64,000 nt of DNA, taken from CAVZBW01 sp963778465 (GTDB lineage Bacteria; Actinomycetota; Acidimicrobiia; Acidimicrobiales; RAAP-2). The stretch lies in the NCBI GenBank assembly GCA_963778465.1, contig CAVZUK010000002.1, positions 1,364,001-1,428,000 of the forward strand, given 5' to 3'. Below the pieces are notes generated by a model. That model saw only the letters and a list, made by a program, of their open reading frames with translations, was not told the origin of the DNA and did not search any database. The position numbers and the translations under genes are program-made. Positions 32,766 through 42,362 of the stretch are shown piece by piece (the stretch's first letter is position 1; each line of letters starts with the position of its first letter).

Positions 32766-33458
32766 ATGCTTGCAGACCCCTCGTACCAGCCGAGCCGTCG
32801 CGTCGCTGCCCGATCCTCGCACCGAGCGGGCTGCGGCCCTGCCCGGCGGTCGGCGGGCAGGCTCCTCGGGAGCATCGCCTTGGCCGGAGGAGTCGTGGCC
32901 GGTGGTGTGACCATACCGAGCCTCGCGTCGTCGAGCGTGGCGTCGGGGGCGGGTCTGTCCTACACCGGACCGCCCCCGATCGTGCAGGCCATCGAGGCCC
33001 TGCTGGGGCGAGTCGGGTTCACCTGCACGTACCAACCGCAGAGTGAGCCGGCCCTGACCTGCACCGGCAAGATCGGCTCGTTCACGGTCACGATCTCGAT
33101 CCCGGCGGGCACCTTCCCGGCGGCTACCCAGGTCGTCGTGACCGACGCGTCGGCTCCAGCCGGGGGGTCTGGAGATCCGCCGACCCCGCTGCCTGCGGGG
33201 TTGCACCGTCGACTCCTCGGTTTTGGGATCGGCTTCTTCGAGCACGGTAGGCCGGTGACGCCACCCCCCGGTGCCGTGACCGCTTCGGTATCCGGACCGG
33301 GCATCGGTTCGGACACGAGGTTGCTGCGGCTCGAGGGTTCGAGCCTGCAGGGGGTGTCCGCCGCGGTCAACAGCGGCACGACGTCGTTCGGCGTGGGCGG
33401 CAATCGCAACTTCGAGCTCGCGACGAGCGCGGCGGCGGCGGGTCGCGGACGGCGGTAG
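32766..33458 (+). CDS. secreted protein of unknown function
   Basis: The protein has 230 residues. A basic N-terminus (RRSAGRLL) precedes a hydrophobic signal segment (GSIALAGGVVAGGVTIPSLASS). The mature part starts near GAGLSYTGPPPIVQAIEALLG and has one Cys pair (FTCTYQ...LTCTGK), then a beta-rich region (FTVTISIPAGTFPAATQVVVTD) and a Gly/Ser-rich tail. A beta-sandwich extracellular fold is likely. It directly follows the candidate leader RNA and opens a run of envelope genes. No family recognised. Confidence 0.7.
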   Translation: MLADPSYQPSRRVAARSSHRAGCGPARRSAGRLLGSIALAGGVVAGGVTIPSLASSSVASGAGLSYTGPPPIVQAIEALLGRVGFTCTYQPQSEPALTCTGKIGSFTVTISIPAGTFPAATQVVVTDASAPAGGSGDPPTPLPAGLHRRLLGFGIGFFEHGRPVTPPPGAVTASVSGPGIGSDTRLLRLEGSSLQGVSAAVNSGTTSFGVGGNRNFELATSAAAAGRGRR

Positions 33459-33530
33459 GAGATCGCCGGTTCGAGCACAGTGACGTCGGTCAAAGTCCGA
33501 CCGCTTTGGCGAAAGAGGGGCACGTCGAGA

Positions 33531-34424
33531 ATGCGATGGCATGTGAGGGCGCGGTCGCTCGCGCTCGTGAGCGCCGCGGTATGCGTCCTTGGGTCGTGGG
33601 TTGGCGAGGCGGGGGCGTCCGGGCACGGTCGCCAGTCGTCGAAGCCGGCGAGGGTGATCGCCGGCCCGGCCGGGCTGATCGCCGGCACCGGTCCGCAGCC
33701 CAACGGCACCCTCTGGCTCCTGGCCGGGTCGGCGGCGTCCAAGAACCTCCGCTCCGTGGCGTTGAACGGATCGCCGACGGCCAGGACGGTGCTCCCCGTG
33801 AGCGGGGGCGCCCAGGACGTCGTCGAGTCCTCCTCTGGACTCCTCGCGCTCGGGCTCGCGAGCTCCGATGCGGGAGCCCTGCAGCTCCTCAACGCCGCCA
33901 ACGGATCCGTGGTGAACACGGTGGCGGTTCCGGGGCCCGTGCAGGCCGTGGCGGCGGGTAGCGACGGTTCGACCTTCTACGTCCTCGACGGCACCGCCAC
34001 GGCGCGCACCGTGACCGTGGTGAGCTCCCTCACCGCCCAGATCACGAGCGAGATCCCGGTCCCGGGCGACACGGTCTCCGCCGAGCCCGACCCCACGCAG
34101 CCCCGGCTCTTCGCCCTCGAGTCTGACGGGACCGTCAAGGTCTTCTCCACCTCCGGGGGGCGGCTCTTGTCCAGCTTTCCCGTCGGGAAGGGGACTCGAC
34201 GATTGGCGATCTCCAACGACGGGACGACGCTGTACGTCCTGAAGCAGGTCGGCGCGAGCGACGACGTAGGGATCGTCAACGTGGCGACGCAGCGGCAGAT
34301 GACCGCCATTCCCGCTCCGGGCGACACGGTGGACGTCCAGGTCTCGCTCGACGGGAGCCAGCTCTACGACATGGTGGGCACGCAGCGCTACGGCAATATC
34401 CAGCTGTTCGCGACGGGCCGTTAG
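33531..34424 (+). CDS. secreted beta-propeller-like (YVTN-type repeat) protein
   Basis: The protein has 297 residues from the ATG at 33531. MRWHVRARSLALVSAAVCVLGSW is a clean signal peptide with cleavage near GASG. Repeats of about 40 residues follow, each with a VxxVAxGSDGSTFYVLD or LAISNDGTTLYVLK-like strand, the pattern of YVTN/Lactonase-type propellers. A GTG at 33480 would add 17 residues ahead of the signal peptide and is less likely. Probably an extracytoplasmic binding or scaffold protein. It is 72 bases after the preceding secreted protein and in the same direction as the membrane genes downstream. Confidence 0.72.
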   Translation: MRWHVRARSLALVSAAVCVLGSWVGEAGASGHGRQSSKPARVIAGPAGLIAGTGPQPNGTLWLLAGSAASKNLRSVALNGSPTARTVLPVSGGAQDVVESSSGLLALGLASSDAGALQLLNAANGSVVNTVAVPGPVQAVAAGSDGSTFYVLDGTATARTVTVVSSLTAQITSEIPVPGDTVSAEPDPTQPRLFALESDGTVKVFSTSGGRLLSSFPVGKGTRRLAISNDGTTLYVLKQVGASDDVGIVNVATQRQMTAIPAPGDTVDVQVSLDGSQLYDMVGTQRYGNIQLFATGR

Positions 34425-34460
34425 GGATCGGTCCCACGTGAGCGGGCACCCCTCGGGACG

Positions 34461-36632
34461 GTGAAGAGCCCGACCGCGGTCGCCGTCCGCGAGATGTGGA
34501 GCCGGCCGTGGGTCCGTCCCGTGCACCGGCGCAGCCAGCCCGTCGTCGACGAGCCCCGGGCCGACCGGTCGCCCGCATCCCGGGCGTGGTGGACGGTCGT
34601 CGGGATCACCTTCATCTTTTGGGCGTTCCAGCTGTTCGGCTACGTCGACCTCCGACCCTGGGTCGCCCTCCCCGTCGTCCTCCTCGGGGCCTGGGGTCTC
34701 GCCACCGTGGCGGCCAGCTGGACGACGCAGACCCCGAACCGCCGCCTCGCCGGCACACTCGCGTGGGGGAGCCTCGCGGTGGCCGTGCTCGCGCTGCTCC
34801 TCTGGAGCTACCTCCAGATCCTGACCGCTCCGGCCTACGGCACGGACGAGATCGCCTTCGACCAGTACGCCGCCCAACTGCTCGTGCACGGGCTCAACCC
34901 GTACGCGCACTCCATGGCGCCGGCGATGGCGCTGTTCCACTTGCCACCCAACGCCTACACGTTCCAGCTCGACGGGCACCCCGTGACCGCCCTCTCCTAC
35001 CCGTCACTGGCCTTCCTCGTGTACTCGCCCTTCCTGCTCGCCGGCTGGAGCACCCAGATGGCGGTCGTGGTCAACGTCTTGGCCTGGGGGGCGGGGATCG
35101 TGCTCGCCTTCTGGCTCCTGCCCAAGCCGGTCCGCCCGATGGCGATCGTGGTGGGGAGCCTCGGCACCTACATCGGGTACGCCGTCGGGGGCGTGACCGA
35201 TGCACTGTTCGTGCCCCTGCTCATCGGCGCCGTCTACCGCTGGGACCGGTTCGGGTCCACTCACGGCCTGCGGGCCTGGCGTGGCCCCATCCTGCTCGGG
35301 CTGGCCATGGCCGTGAAGCAGACGCCGTGGTTGGTCCTCCCGTTCCTCGTCGCCGGGATCGGCCTCGAGGGCTGGAAGTCCGAGTCGGTGCGGAGGGGCT
35401 GCACGAACGCCCTCCGTTACCTCGGCATCGTCCTCGGCGCCTTCCTCGTCCCCAACCTCCCCTTTGTCATCCTGAGCGCGCACCAGTGGGTGCACGGGGT
35501 GTTGACGCCCATCACGAGCCAGACCGTGCCGGCGGGGCAGGGGGTGGTCGGGCTGAGCCTCTTCCTCGGGATCGGCGGGGGGTCGTTGGCGGCATACAGC
35601 GCGATGGTGCTCGTCGTCCTCGTGGCGCTGCTGGCCGCCTTCGTCGTGACGTACCCGGCGAGCAAGACCTGGGCGGTCGTCTGTCCCGCCGTGATCCTCT
35701 TCTTCTCCGGCCGTTCCTTCGGCAGCTACCTCGTCAACCTGCTGCCCGCGGCAGCCGTTGCCGCATTCACCGTGCAGCGGGGCATCGTGGCGGGCCGGGA
35801 GCGGCATGACGCGCAGGGGATCCCCTGGGCGGAACGGCGAAGGCCTCGGGTCGGGCGCGCCGTGCCCTGGCGCCACGGCAGGTGGGCGCTCGGCGGGGGG
35901 GTACTGGCCGTGCTCGTTGCCCTCGCCGTCGTCCTGACCAGCCGTCCGCCACTCTCGGTCCGCATCACCTCGGTCAGCACGTCGGGCCAGCTGGCGACGG
36001 TGGTGGTGGTGGGCGTCGAGGTGACCAACCACACCGGCACGCCACAGCGCCCGTCCTTCTCCGTCGAGAGCGGGGGGGTGTTGACGGCGTTCTGGGTGGC
36101 TCGAGGAGGTCCGCCCCTCGTGCCCCCGCACCGAAGCGTCCACTACACGCTCCTGTCACCCAACTTCCCGTCCCAGCCACCCGTCACGGGCGGCTTCCAG
36201 GTGGTGGCCTTCACGTCCCATCCCGGCACCCTCTCCCGCAGCGGTTCGTTCGTCCCGACGGTGCTGCACGTGGGGCTCACGCCGAGCGCCGTGAGCGCGC
36301 CCGTTCCGCTCGGCCGACCGGTGACGCTGCAGGCACAGCTGCTCGACAACCTCGATCGGCCCGTCTCGCGCACCGGCGTGCCCGTCTACCTCGGACAGGT
36401 CATCTACGCCCAGGCGGGCCTCGAGTACAGCCAGGCGGTCATCAACGACGCCCAGCAGGGCCAGACCCCCGTCGTGGCGTACACGAACGGCCGGGGGATC
36501 GCCACGTTCGTGGTGAAGGGGACGCAGTCGTCGACCGATCCCGTGTACTTCGAGGCCAATCTCGTGAGCTCGACGCAGTTCTATCCGTTCGGCTACTCGG
36601 AGATCCTCCCGATCCGATTCGAGTCGCCATGA
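34461..36632 (+). CDS. polytopic membrane protein, GT87-like glycosyltransferase with extracytoplasmic C-domain
   Basis: The protein has 723 residues. About 10-12 hydrophobic helices fill residues 40-490. The first periplasmic loop reads YGTDEIAFDQYAAQLLVHGLNPYAHSM, the acidic loop-1 motif of GT-C enzymes such as GT87 polyprenol-phosphate mannosyltransferases, and AMAVKQTPWLVLPFL fits that group too. From about 500 a soluble beta-rich domain follows (SVRITSVSTSG; VTNHTGTPQRPSF). Predicted to move a sugar from a polyprenyl phosphate onto an external acceptor; donor and acceptor unknown. Its stop overlaps the next ATG (ATGA). Confidence 0.72.
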   Translation: MKSPTAVAVREMWSRPWVRPVHRRSQPVVDEPRADRSPASRAWWTVVGITFIFWAFQLFGYVDLRPWVALPVVLLGAWGLATVAASWTTQTPNRRLAGTLAWGSLAVAVLALLLWSYLQILTAPAYGTDEIAFDQYAAQLLVHGLNPYAHSMAPAMALFHLPPNAYTFQLDGHPVTALSYPSLAFLVYSPFLLAGWSTQMAVVVNVLAWGAGIVLAFWLLPKPVRPMAIVVGSLGTYIGYAVGGVTDALFVPLLIGAVYRWDRFGSTHGLRAWRGPILLGLAMAVKQTPWLVLPFLVAGIGLEGWKSESVRRGCTNALRYLGIVLGAFLVPNLPFVILSAHQWVHGVLTPITSQTVPAGQGVVGLSLFLGIGGGSLAAYSAMVLVVLVALLAAFVVTYPASKTWAVVCPAVILFFSGRSFGSYLVNLLPAAAVAAFTVQRGIVAGRERHDAQGIPWAERRRPRVGRAVPWRHGRWALGGGVLAVLVALAVVLTSRPPLSVRITSVSTSGQLATVVVVGVEVTNHTGTPQRPSFSVESGGVLTAFWVARGGPPLVPPHRSVHYTLLSPNFPSQPPVTGGFQVVAFTSHPGTLSRSGSFVPTVLHVGLTPSAVSAPVPLGRPVTLQAQLLDNLDRPVSRTGVPVYLGQVIYAQAGLEYSQAVINDAQQGQTPVVAYTNGRGIATFVVKGTQSSTDPVYFEANLVSSTQFYPFGYSEILPIRFESP

Positions 36633-38755
36633 CGTCGACCCTCGAGCTCGAGCGGCGGACCCCCGATGTCGAGGTGCCGGCGGTCGGGGCCGGTCCGCCC
36701 ACCCGGCAGGCCCCGGAGCGCTGGTTGCGGTTCGTCCGGCGTGGCGCGTGGGTCCTCTTCGGACTCCAGTTCGTCTGTCTCGCCATCTGGAGCGCCCTTC
36801 TCTATTCGCGGTTCTCGATCACCAACGACGGTGCGCTCTATCTGCAGGGTTTCCACCTGCTGAGCCAGGGCCACCTCGACCCCTACGACACGATCGGTCG
36901 GTTCCCCCTGTGGAAGGACCACTTCACGCTGGCGTGGTGGCCCATCTCGCTGTTCGACCTCGTGTGGCCCCACGACCTGCTGATGATGTGGCTGCAGGAC
37001 GCGGCACTCGTGGCGGGCGAGGTCGTGGCGTTCCGGTGGATGTGGGAGATCATCGACCGGTCCCGGTCGCGGATCGCACCCTGGTGGCCGCCGATCCTCG
37101 GCGCCGTCGGGCTCGTGCTGCTCGTCGCCAACCCCTGGAACGCCTGGTCGCTGTCGTTCGACATCCACTCCGAGCCGTTTGCCACGCCGTTCATCCTGGG
37201 CGCGGCCTACGACTTCTCCCGAGGGAGGGCCCGTCGGGCGTGGGTGTGGGTGGCCATCACCCTCCTCTTCGGCGACGTGGCGGCGAGCTGGGTCATCGGT
37301 CTGGCCCTGAGCGCCGTTATCGCTGCGTACTGGACCCGCGGGCGCCACCTCTTGCGCACCGGTGTCCTCTTGGCGTGCGCCGGGGGTGGATGGATCGCGC
37401 TGACGAGCCTCGTCGGCGGGACCGGATCGGTGTTGGCGGCGACCTTTGGCTACCTGGCCGTGCGCGCCGGCGAGCCGCCCCCGACCAAGGTCACGGTCCC
37501 CCAGGTGCTGTCGGGGGCCGTCCACCACCCCGGGACGGCCCTGAGCGTGCTGTGGGGACATCGCCTCAACGTCCTGGCCGACCTCTCGCCCGTCGGGTGG
37601 GTGGGCATGCTCACGCCGTGGACCTTCGGGGTGCCGCTCGTCGTCCTGCTGACGAACAACGCGACGCCCTTCAGCGTCTTTTCGATCCCGACCTTCCAGA
37701 GCGTGCCCGTCTACGGATTCGCTGCGGTCGGCACGATCGTGATCCTGGCTTGGCTCGCGGCCGGCAGGCTGCGCGTGCCCGCCTGGTTGCCGGTGCCGGC
37801 GAGCATGCGACCGCCGGACTCCGGCACGCGCCGCGCACGTCGACTCGTCGCCATCCCGCGGTGGCTGTCTCTTCTCGTGTGCGGCCTCCTCGTGGTCAAC
37901 GCCGTCGTCTGGGCGGCGATCTGGTTCCCCCCGATGAAGTCCACCTGGGTCCGCATCTCGGCCGGCCAGGCCGAGAGCCTCTCTTCGATCGAGCGACGGA
38001 TCGCCCCCGGAGACGAGGTGGTGGCGTCCCAGGGCGTGGTCGGCAGGTTCGCCGACCGGGCCGAGGTGTACGACCTCACCGCAGGCAACGATCACATACC
38101 GATGCGCTCGTCGACGGTGTGGTTCATCGTGGTGCCCAACGCAGGGATCGAGACCCAGTCGGTCAACGGGGCGCTCGGCACGCTGGGGGCGCTCGGCTGG
38201 CTCGGCGCCACGCTCGTGTCTCACGACGCAGGCATCTGGGCGTTTCGTTGGCATCCCCCGCGCGGGCTGCGGGCGCTGAACTTCCCCGATCGCCCGACGA
38301 CGGTGCCCGCGTGGGCGAGCCCGGGAGCTGCAGGCGTCGCCGTGCTGGACGGCCCGACCGCGGACTGGCGCGTCGCGAGCAACGGCCGGCGTGGCTACGT
38401 CGTCTCGGGCGACTACTGGAAGCGAAACGTGGGCCACTTCGTGGCCGGTGCCTCCCTCGCGACCGACACGGCGACCTACCTCGAGGTCTGGAACGTCAAC
38501 GGCAACCAGATGGTGGCGCGCGAGGAGATACCGCCGACCAACGGCCGCAAGGAGGAGGTGACCGTACCCTTCCCCGTGACGACGGCCCACCCCAATGCGA
38601 CGAGCTTTCCCGGTTGGGGACCCTTCCGCATCGAGCCGGTCGAAGGTCCGGTCGGCCAGACCTACGAGATCCGGTTGTGGACCCCCGCAGGAGGCGTGGC
38701 GACGGTCTACTCCCTCTCCCTCCGGGGCCAGCAGGTGACGGCCGGAGCCGGATAG
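36629..38755 (+). CDS. DUF2079 family polytopic membrane protein
   Basis: The protein has 708 residues. Loop 1 reads TNDGALYLQGFHLLSQGHLDPY and later FPLWKDHFTLAWWPISLFDLVWP, the DUF2079 signature, which resembles GT-C glycosyltransferases. About ten helices fill residues 35-450; a soluble domain of roughly 250 residues follows (WVRISAGQAESLSSIERRI; DYWKRNVGHFVAGASL). The ATG at 36629 overlaps the upstream stop, so the two large membrane proteins are made together and may act as a pair on a cell-surface glycan. Donor and acceptor unknown. Confidence 0.8.
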   Translation: MTSTLELERRTPDVEVPAVGAGPPTRQAPERWLRFVRRGAWVLFGLQFVCLAIWSALLYSRFSITNDGALYLQGFHLLSQGHLDPYDTIGRFPLWKDHFTLAWWPISLFDLVWPHDLLMMWLQDAALVAGEVVAFRWMWEIIDRSRSRIAPWWPPILGAVGLVLLVANPWNAWSLSFDIHSEPFATPFILGAAYDFSRGRARRAWVWVAITLLFGDVAASWVIGLALSAVIAAYWTRGRHLLRTGVLLACAGGGWIALTSLVGGTGSVLAATFGYLAVRAGEPPPTKVTVPQVLSGAVHHPGTALSVLWGHRLNVLADLSPVGWVGMLTPWTFGVPLVVLLTNNATPFSVFSIPTFQSVPVYGFAAVGTIVILAWLAAGRLRVPAWLPVPASMRPPDSGTRRARRLVAIPRWLSLLVCGLLVVNAVVWAAIWFPPMKSTWVRISAGQAESLSSIERRIAPGDEVVASQGVVGRFADRAEVYDLTAGNDHIPMRSSTVWFIVVPNAGIETQSVNGALGTLGALGWLGATLVSHDAGIWAFRWHPPRGLRALNFPDRPTTVPAWASPGAAGVAVLDGPTADWRVASNGRRGYVVSGDYWKRNVGHFVAGASLATDTATYLEVWNVNGNQMVAREEIPPTNGRKEEVTVPFPVTTAHPNATSFPGWGPFRIEPVEGPVGQTYEIRLWTPAGGVATVYSLSLRGQQVTAGAG

Positions 38756-38837
38756 CCCCCCTCGTCGAGAACCGCACGGAACGCGGGGACCGCCGAAGGA
38801 ACTGCAAGAACCGGAAGGCCCGGGGTAGAGGGTGTCG

Positions 38838-39914
38838 TCAGGGAGCGGGGAAGGTACCCGCTTGGGCGAGATAGGTCGATCCGCCGTCGAAGCCGATCCG
38901 CACGGCCTCGACCGGGCGCACGGGTTCGTAGGGAATGGCGGTGTGCCACGGGTTGTAGAGCAGCCAGTTGCTGCCGTCGGCACCGGTGTAGGCCGTCTCC
39001 TCGCCGGGACCGGAGCCCTGCTCGTTGCTGCTCAGGAGAGGCTGGTTGGTCGTGTCGGTGCAAGGTCCGAGCGGGCTCAGGCAGCTCGCATACCCGATCG
39101 AGTAGCTCGCGTCGCTGAAGTAGCCGCCGGCCGAGTAGTACAGCCAGACGTGGTTGTCCGGGTCGAGGACCATCTGAGGCGCCTCGATCAGGTTGGCCTG
39201 CCAGGCCTGGTCGGGAGCGTAGATGCGGATCGGAGAGCTGGTGAGCTGCATCCCGTCGTTGGAGAGGCCCGCCGCCCAGATGTTCGTCGGCCCGAGGCCC
39301 GGCTCGCTGTCCTCGTCCGACTTCCAGATCAGGTAGTAGGGGTGCGACGGCCCGTTCGGTCCGCTCGTATCCCGGAAGACCTGGGCGTCGATGTCGCCGC
39401 CCGCCGCGAGGTTGCACACGAAGCGCCCCTGCGTCGACACGTACGGACCGTCGGGCGACTTCGACGTGGCGGTCGCGATGCAGTGTTGCACCACACCGGT
39501 CTTGCGAACGGTGGGGGCGTAGTAGAGGACGTAGGTCGATCCGAAGCGGTAGACGAACGGCGCCCAGTCCTTGCCTCCCTGGGAGACGGGCAGCGCCCAC
39601 GAGGGCACCGACGCCAGGGCGTCGTGCGGCTTGCTCCAGTCGCCCGGTTTGCCCGTCACCTCGGGAATGCCCAGGTGGCTGCCGATCGCCGTCGACACGA
39701 AGAGGTGGTACCGACCGTCGGCGTCGAGGAGGAAAGGATCGGGCGTGTCGGTGGGGGACTTGTACAACACGATGCCCGGTTCGTTCGGGGTCGACGTCGG
39801 AGCCGGCTCGGGACCACCTTGGGCTCCGGCCGGACCTGCGGTCTCCCCGACCGAGGCGAGGGCGAGCGCCGCCGCGGCGGCAAGGATCGTGCGGCTGGCC
39901 AGGCGGGTCGACAT
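38838..39914 (-). CDS. secreted glycoside hydrolase family 43-type protein
   Basis: The protein has 358 residues with a signal peptide (RTILAAAAALALASVGETAG) and a Pro-rich linker. It is a five-bladed beta-propeller of the GH43 type with all three acidic residues in place: Asp59 in TPDPFLL, Asp176 in GGDIDAQVF and Glu244 in LIEAPQMV; WAPF at 117-120 is also conserved. The family cuts arabinan, xylan or related furanosides. It faces the envelope glycan genes from the other strand and may trim a self-made or plant-type arabinose polymer. Confidence 0.85.
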   Translation of the reverse strand: MSTRLASRTILAAAAALALASVGETAGPAGAQGGPEPAPTSTPNEPGIVLYKSPTDTPDPFLLDADGRYHLFVSTAIGSHLGIPEVTGKPGDWSKPHDALASVPSWALPVSQGGKDWAPFVYRFGSTYVLYYAPTVRKTGVVQHCIATATSKSPDGPYVSTQGRFVCNLAAGGDIDAQVFRDTSGPNGPSHPYYLIWKSDEDSEPGLGPTNIWAAGLSNDGMQLTSSPIRIYAPDQAWQANLIEAPQMVLDPDNHVWLYYSAGGYFSDASYSIGYASCLSPLGPCTDTTNQPLLSSNEQGSGPGEETAYTGADGSNWLLYNPWHTAIPYEPVRPVEAVRIGFDGGSTYLAQAGTFPAP

Positions 39915-39985
39915 GTCGGAGTGGACTTACCCATCTGCGAGCCGTTCGCACCCGATGGAAACAAAAAATCCTCCGGGAGTGCCCC

Positions 39986-42337
39986 CTACGGCCGGTCTCC
40001 GACCACCCTGTCCTCCTCGAGCTCACGGAACGTCCGCTCGTCGAGGCCCATCCACCCTTGGAGCACCTCCCGGTTGTGCTGACCGAGGGTCGGGGGCGCG
40101 GATCGGATCCAACGCCGCGGTTGCCCCCGGATGCGGAAGGGCAGCGAGGGCAACGGGTAGCGACCCACGACCGGATGCTCGATCTCCTCGAAGAAATCCC
40201 CATTGAGGAGCTGGGGATGCGACAGCACCGAGGCCGGGCGCGCGACCGCCGCGGCCGGCACCCCTGCGTCGACCAGGTCCCCGGCGAGCTCCTCGCTTCC
40301 CGCCGTCGAGCACCACTCTCCGATCGCCTCGTCGATCCGATCGTGGGCCGACGTCCTTGCGCGGACGTCGTCGAGGGCCGGGTCGTCCGCCCACGAAGGG
40401 AGAGCGACGACGCGTCGCAACGCGTGCCATTGCCGGGCGTCGAGCACGGAGAGGGCGAGCCACTCGTCGTCCCCGAGACACCGGTACACGCCCTGAGGAG
40501 CCACCGCCGGGTCCCGGTTGCCCGTTCGCCCGAGCAGCTGGCCGGTGGCGGAGAACTGGAGGAACTGCTCGGCCGCCGCGTTGAGCGCGACATCGATCAG
40601 GGGCACTTCCACGAGGCACCCCTCGCCGGTCGTCTCACGGCGCCCGAGCGCGGCCATGAGCGCCACGACACCGTGCATGCCCCCGAGCGGATCGCAGACG
40701 CCGCCGACGTCCATCGGGGGGCCGTCGGCGTAGCCCGTCCTCCAGGCCAGCCCGGAGGCCTGCTCCACCGTCATGGCGAAACCCGTTCGGTCGCGCCAGG
40801 GGCCGCTCAGCCCGAAGGCCGGCATCCGGACCATCACCGCGCTCGGGTTGATGGTCGAGACCTGCTCCCAACCGAGGCCGAAGCCCTCCATGACACGCGG
40901 CGAGAAATTCTCGATCACCACGTCGAAACGGGCGATCAACCGGCAGGCGAGCTCGTGACCGCGGGGGTCGCCGAGATCGAGCGTGATCGACCTCTTGTTG
41001 GCGTTGACCCCGTGGAAGACCGCGCTCCACTCGAGCCAACGCTCGTCGCCCGGCCGGGCCGTCGTGAGGCGCATCGCGTCGGGCCGCTGGAGGGACTCGA
41101 TCTTGACCACCTCGGCGCCGAGCCCGGCCAGCAGGTGGGTCACCGAGGGCCCCGCCCAAAAGGCGGTGAAGTCGGCGACGCGCAGGCCGGCCAGCGGCCG
41201 GTCTCGCTCGGCGGGCCCGGGATCTCGATCGTCAGGAGTGTCCCGGGTCTCCCGGGTTGCCGTTGTCGGCGTTCTCGTCGGCGTCTCGTGCCCGCCCCTC
41301 GCCACGCCGGCGGGGAGAGGGTGCACGAGATACGGCGTCTTCGGCCGGACGTGACCCGACCGGTCGCGCTCGAACCGCCCCCGCACTGCGAAGTGGTCGA
41401 CTGCCGGGAGGTTCTGCCCGTTGCCGATGGGTGCGACGGGGATCCGGAGGGACGTCGCCAGCCGCACGATTTCGTCGGTGTCGCGTGCCGTGGTCCATCG
41501 ATGGATCGCCCGGACCAGCTCGTCCCGGCGCCGCTCGCGCTCGTCGTAGCGCACCAGCGCCGGATCCTCGGCGAGGTCGGGTCGCTCGATCATGACGAGG
41601 AAGTCGCGGAACTGCTGGGCCGTGATCGTCGAGAAGCCGACGAAACCGTCCCGGGTCGGCTCGATCGACGGGATGCTCGGGGCACGGTGCGGGCCAGCCG
41701 GAGTGCCCCCACGGAGCACGGCGTCGAGCATGGTAAACGGCTGGAGGCTGACGGTCGCGCATTCCAGCTGCGCCACGTCGAGGCACAGGCCCGAGGTCTC
41801 CTCGCCGAGTCCCCACCAGAAGCTGGCGGCCGCCGCGGCGGCGTAGGCACCGGTCGTCCACTCGGTGATGGCGCCGCCGGCCTGCACCGGCTCGCGACCC
41901 GCCACGCCCCGCCGTGCGATCGAGCCGCAGGCCGCCTGGACGACGAGGTCGGTCGCGGGGCGGAGGGACCAGGGGCCGTCGGGTCCCCACGGCGAGACCT
42001 CGACGGTCATGGGGGACGGCGCATCACGTGGCCACCGGGCCGGTAGCCACCTCCCGGAGCCGGCGTCGGCCACGACCAGGTCCGCCTGCGCGACCGACTC
42101 GACCGCCTGCTCGGTGCCGGGACCGCAGGTCTCGATCGTCTTGTCGCGGGACAGGAACTCGAAGAGCAGGCCCTCTGCAGCCGGCGGTGGTGCCGGGCGT
42201 TGCCGCCGCAGCGGATGCCCCGCGGGGTCCTCCAGGAGCCGCACCCGCGCGCCGGCGTCTCCCAGCAGCTTGGCGCAGTATCCGCCGGCGATGCCGGACG
42301 ATACGTCCACCACGGTGAGCTCGGAGAGGGGGGGCAT
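39986..42337 (-). CDS. two-domain CaiB/BaiF (family III) CoA-transferase
   Basis: The protein has 783 residues, twice the family length. Two class III CoA-transferase units lie in tandem: residues 1-370 (LTVVDVSSGIAGGYCAKLLGDAGARV; CLDVAQLECATV) and about 395-783 (LAGLRVADFTAFWAGPSVTHLLAGLGAEVVKIES; GVNANKRSITLDLGDPRG). The linker is Thr/Arg/Asp-rich. The family moves CoA between carboxylates. Unit 2 keeps more of the classic motifs than unit 1, so unit 1 may be structural. The ATG at 42337 lies 26 bases after the exporter gene; an ATG at 42400 would overlap it. Confidence 0.85.
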   Translation of the reverse strand: MPPLSELTVVDVSSGIAGGYCAKLLGDAGARVRLLEDPAGHPLRRQRPAPPPAAEGLLFEFLSRDKTIETCGPGTEQAVESVAQADLVVADAGSGRWLPARWPRDAPSPMTVEVSPWGPDGPWSLRPATDLVVQAACGSIARRGVAGREPVQAGGAITEWTTGAYAAAAAASFWWGLGEETSGLCLDVAQLECATVSLQPFTMLDAVLRGGTPAGPHRAPSIPSIEPTRDGFVGFSTITAQQFRDFLVMIERPDLAEDPALVRYDERERRRDELVRAIHRWTTARDTDEIVRLATSLRIPVAPIGNGQNLPAVDHFAVRGRFERDRSGHVRPKTPYLVHPLPAGVARGGHETPTRTPTTATRETRDTPDDRDPGPAERDRPLAGLRVADFTAFWAGPSVTHLLAGLGAEVVKIESLQRPDAMRLTTARPGDERWLEWSAVFHGVNANKRSITLDLGDPRGHELACRLIARFDVVIENFSPRVMEGFGLGWEQVSTINPSAVMVRMPAFGLSGPWRDRTGFAMTVEQASGLAWRTGYADGPPMDVGGVCDPLGGMHGVVALMAALGRRETTGEGCLVEVPLIDVALNAAAEQFLQFSATGQLLGRTGNRDPAVAPQGVYRCLGDDEWLALSVLDARQWHALRRVVALPSWADDPALDDVRARTSAHDRIDEAIGEWCSTAGSEELAGDLVDAGVPAAAVARPASVLSHPQLLNGDFFEEIEHPVVGRYPLPSLPFRIRGQPRRWIRSAPPTLGQHNREVLQGWMGLDERTFRELEEDRVVGDRP

Positions 42338-42362
42338 CGCTGGCGTGACCGTCCGGCAGTGC

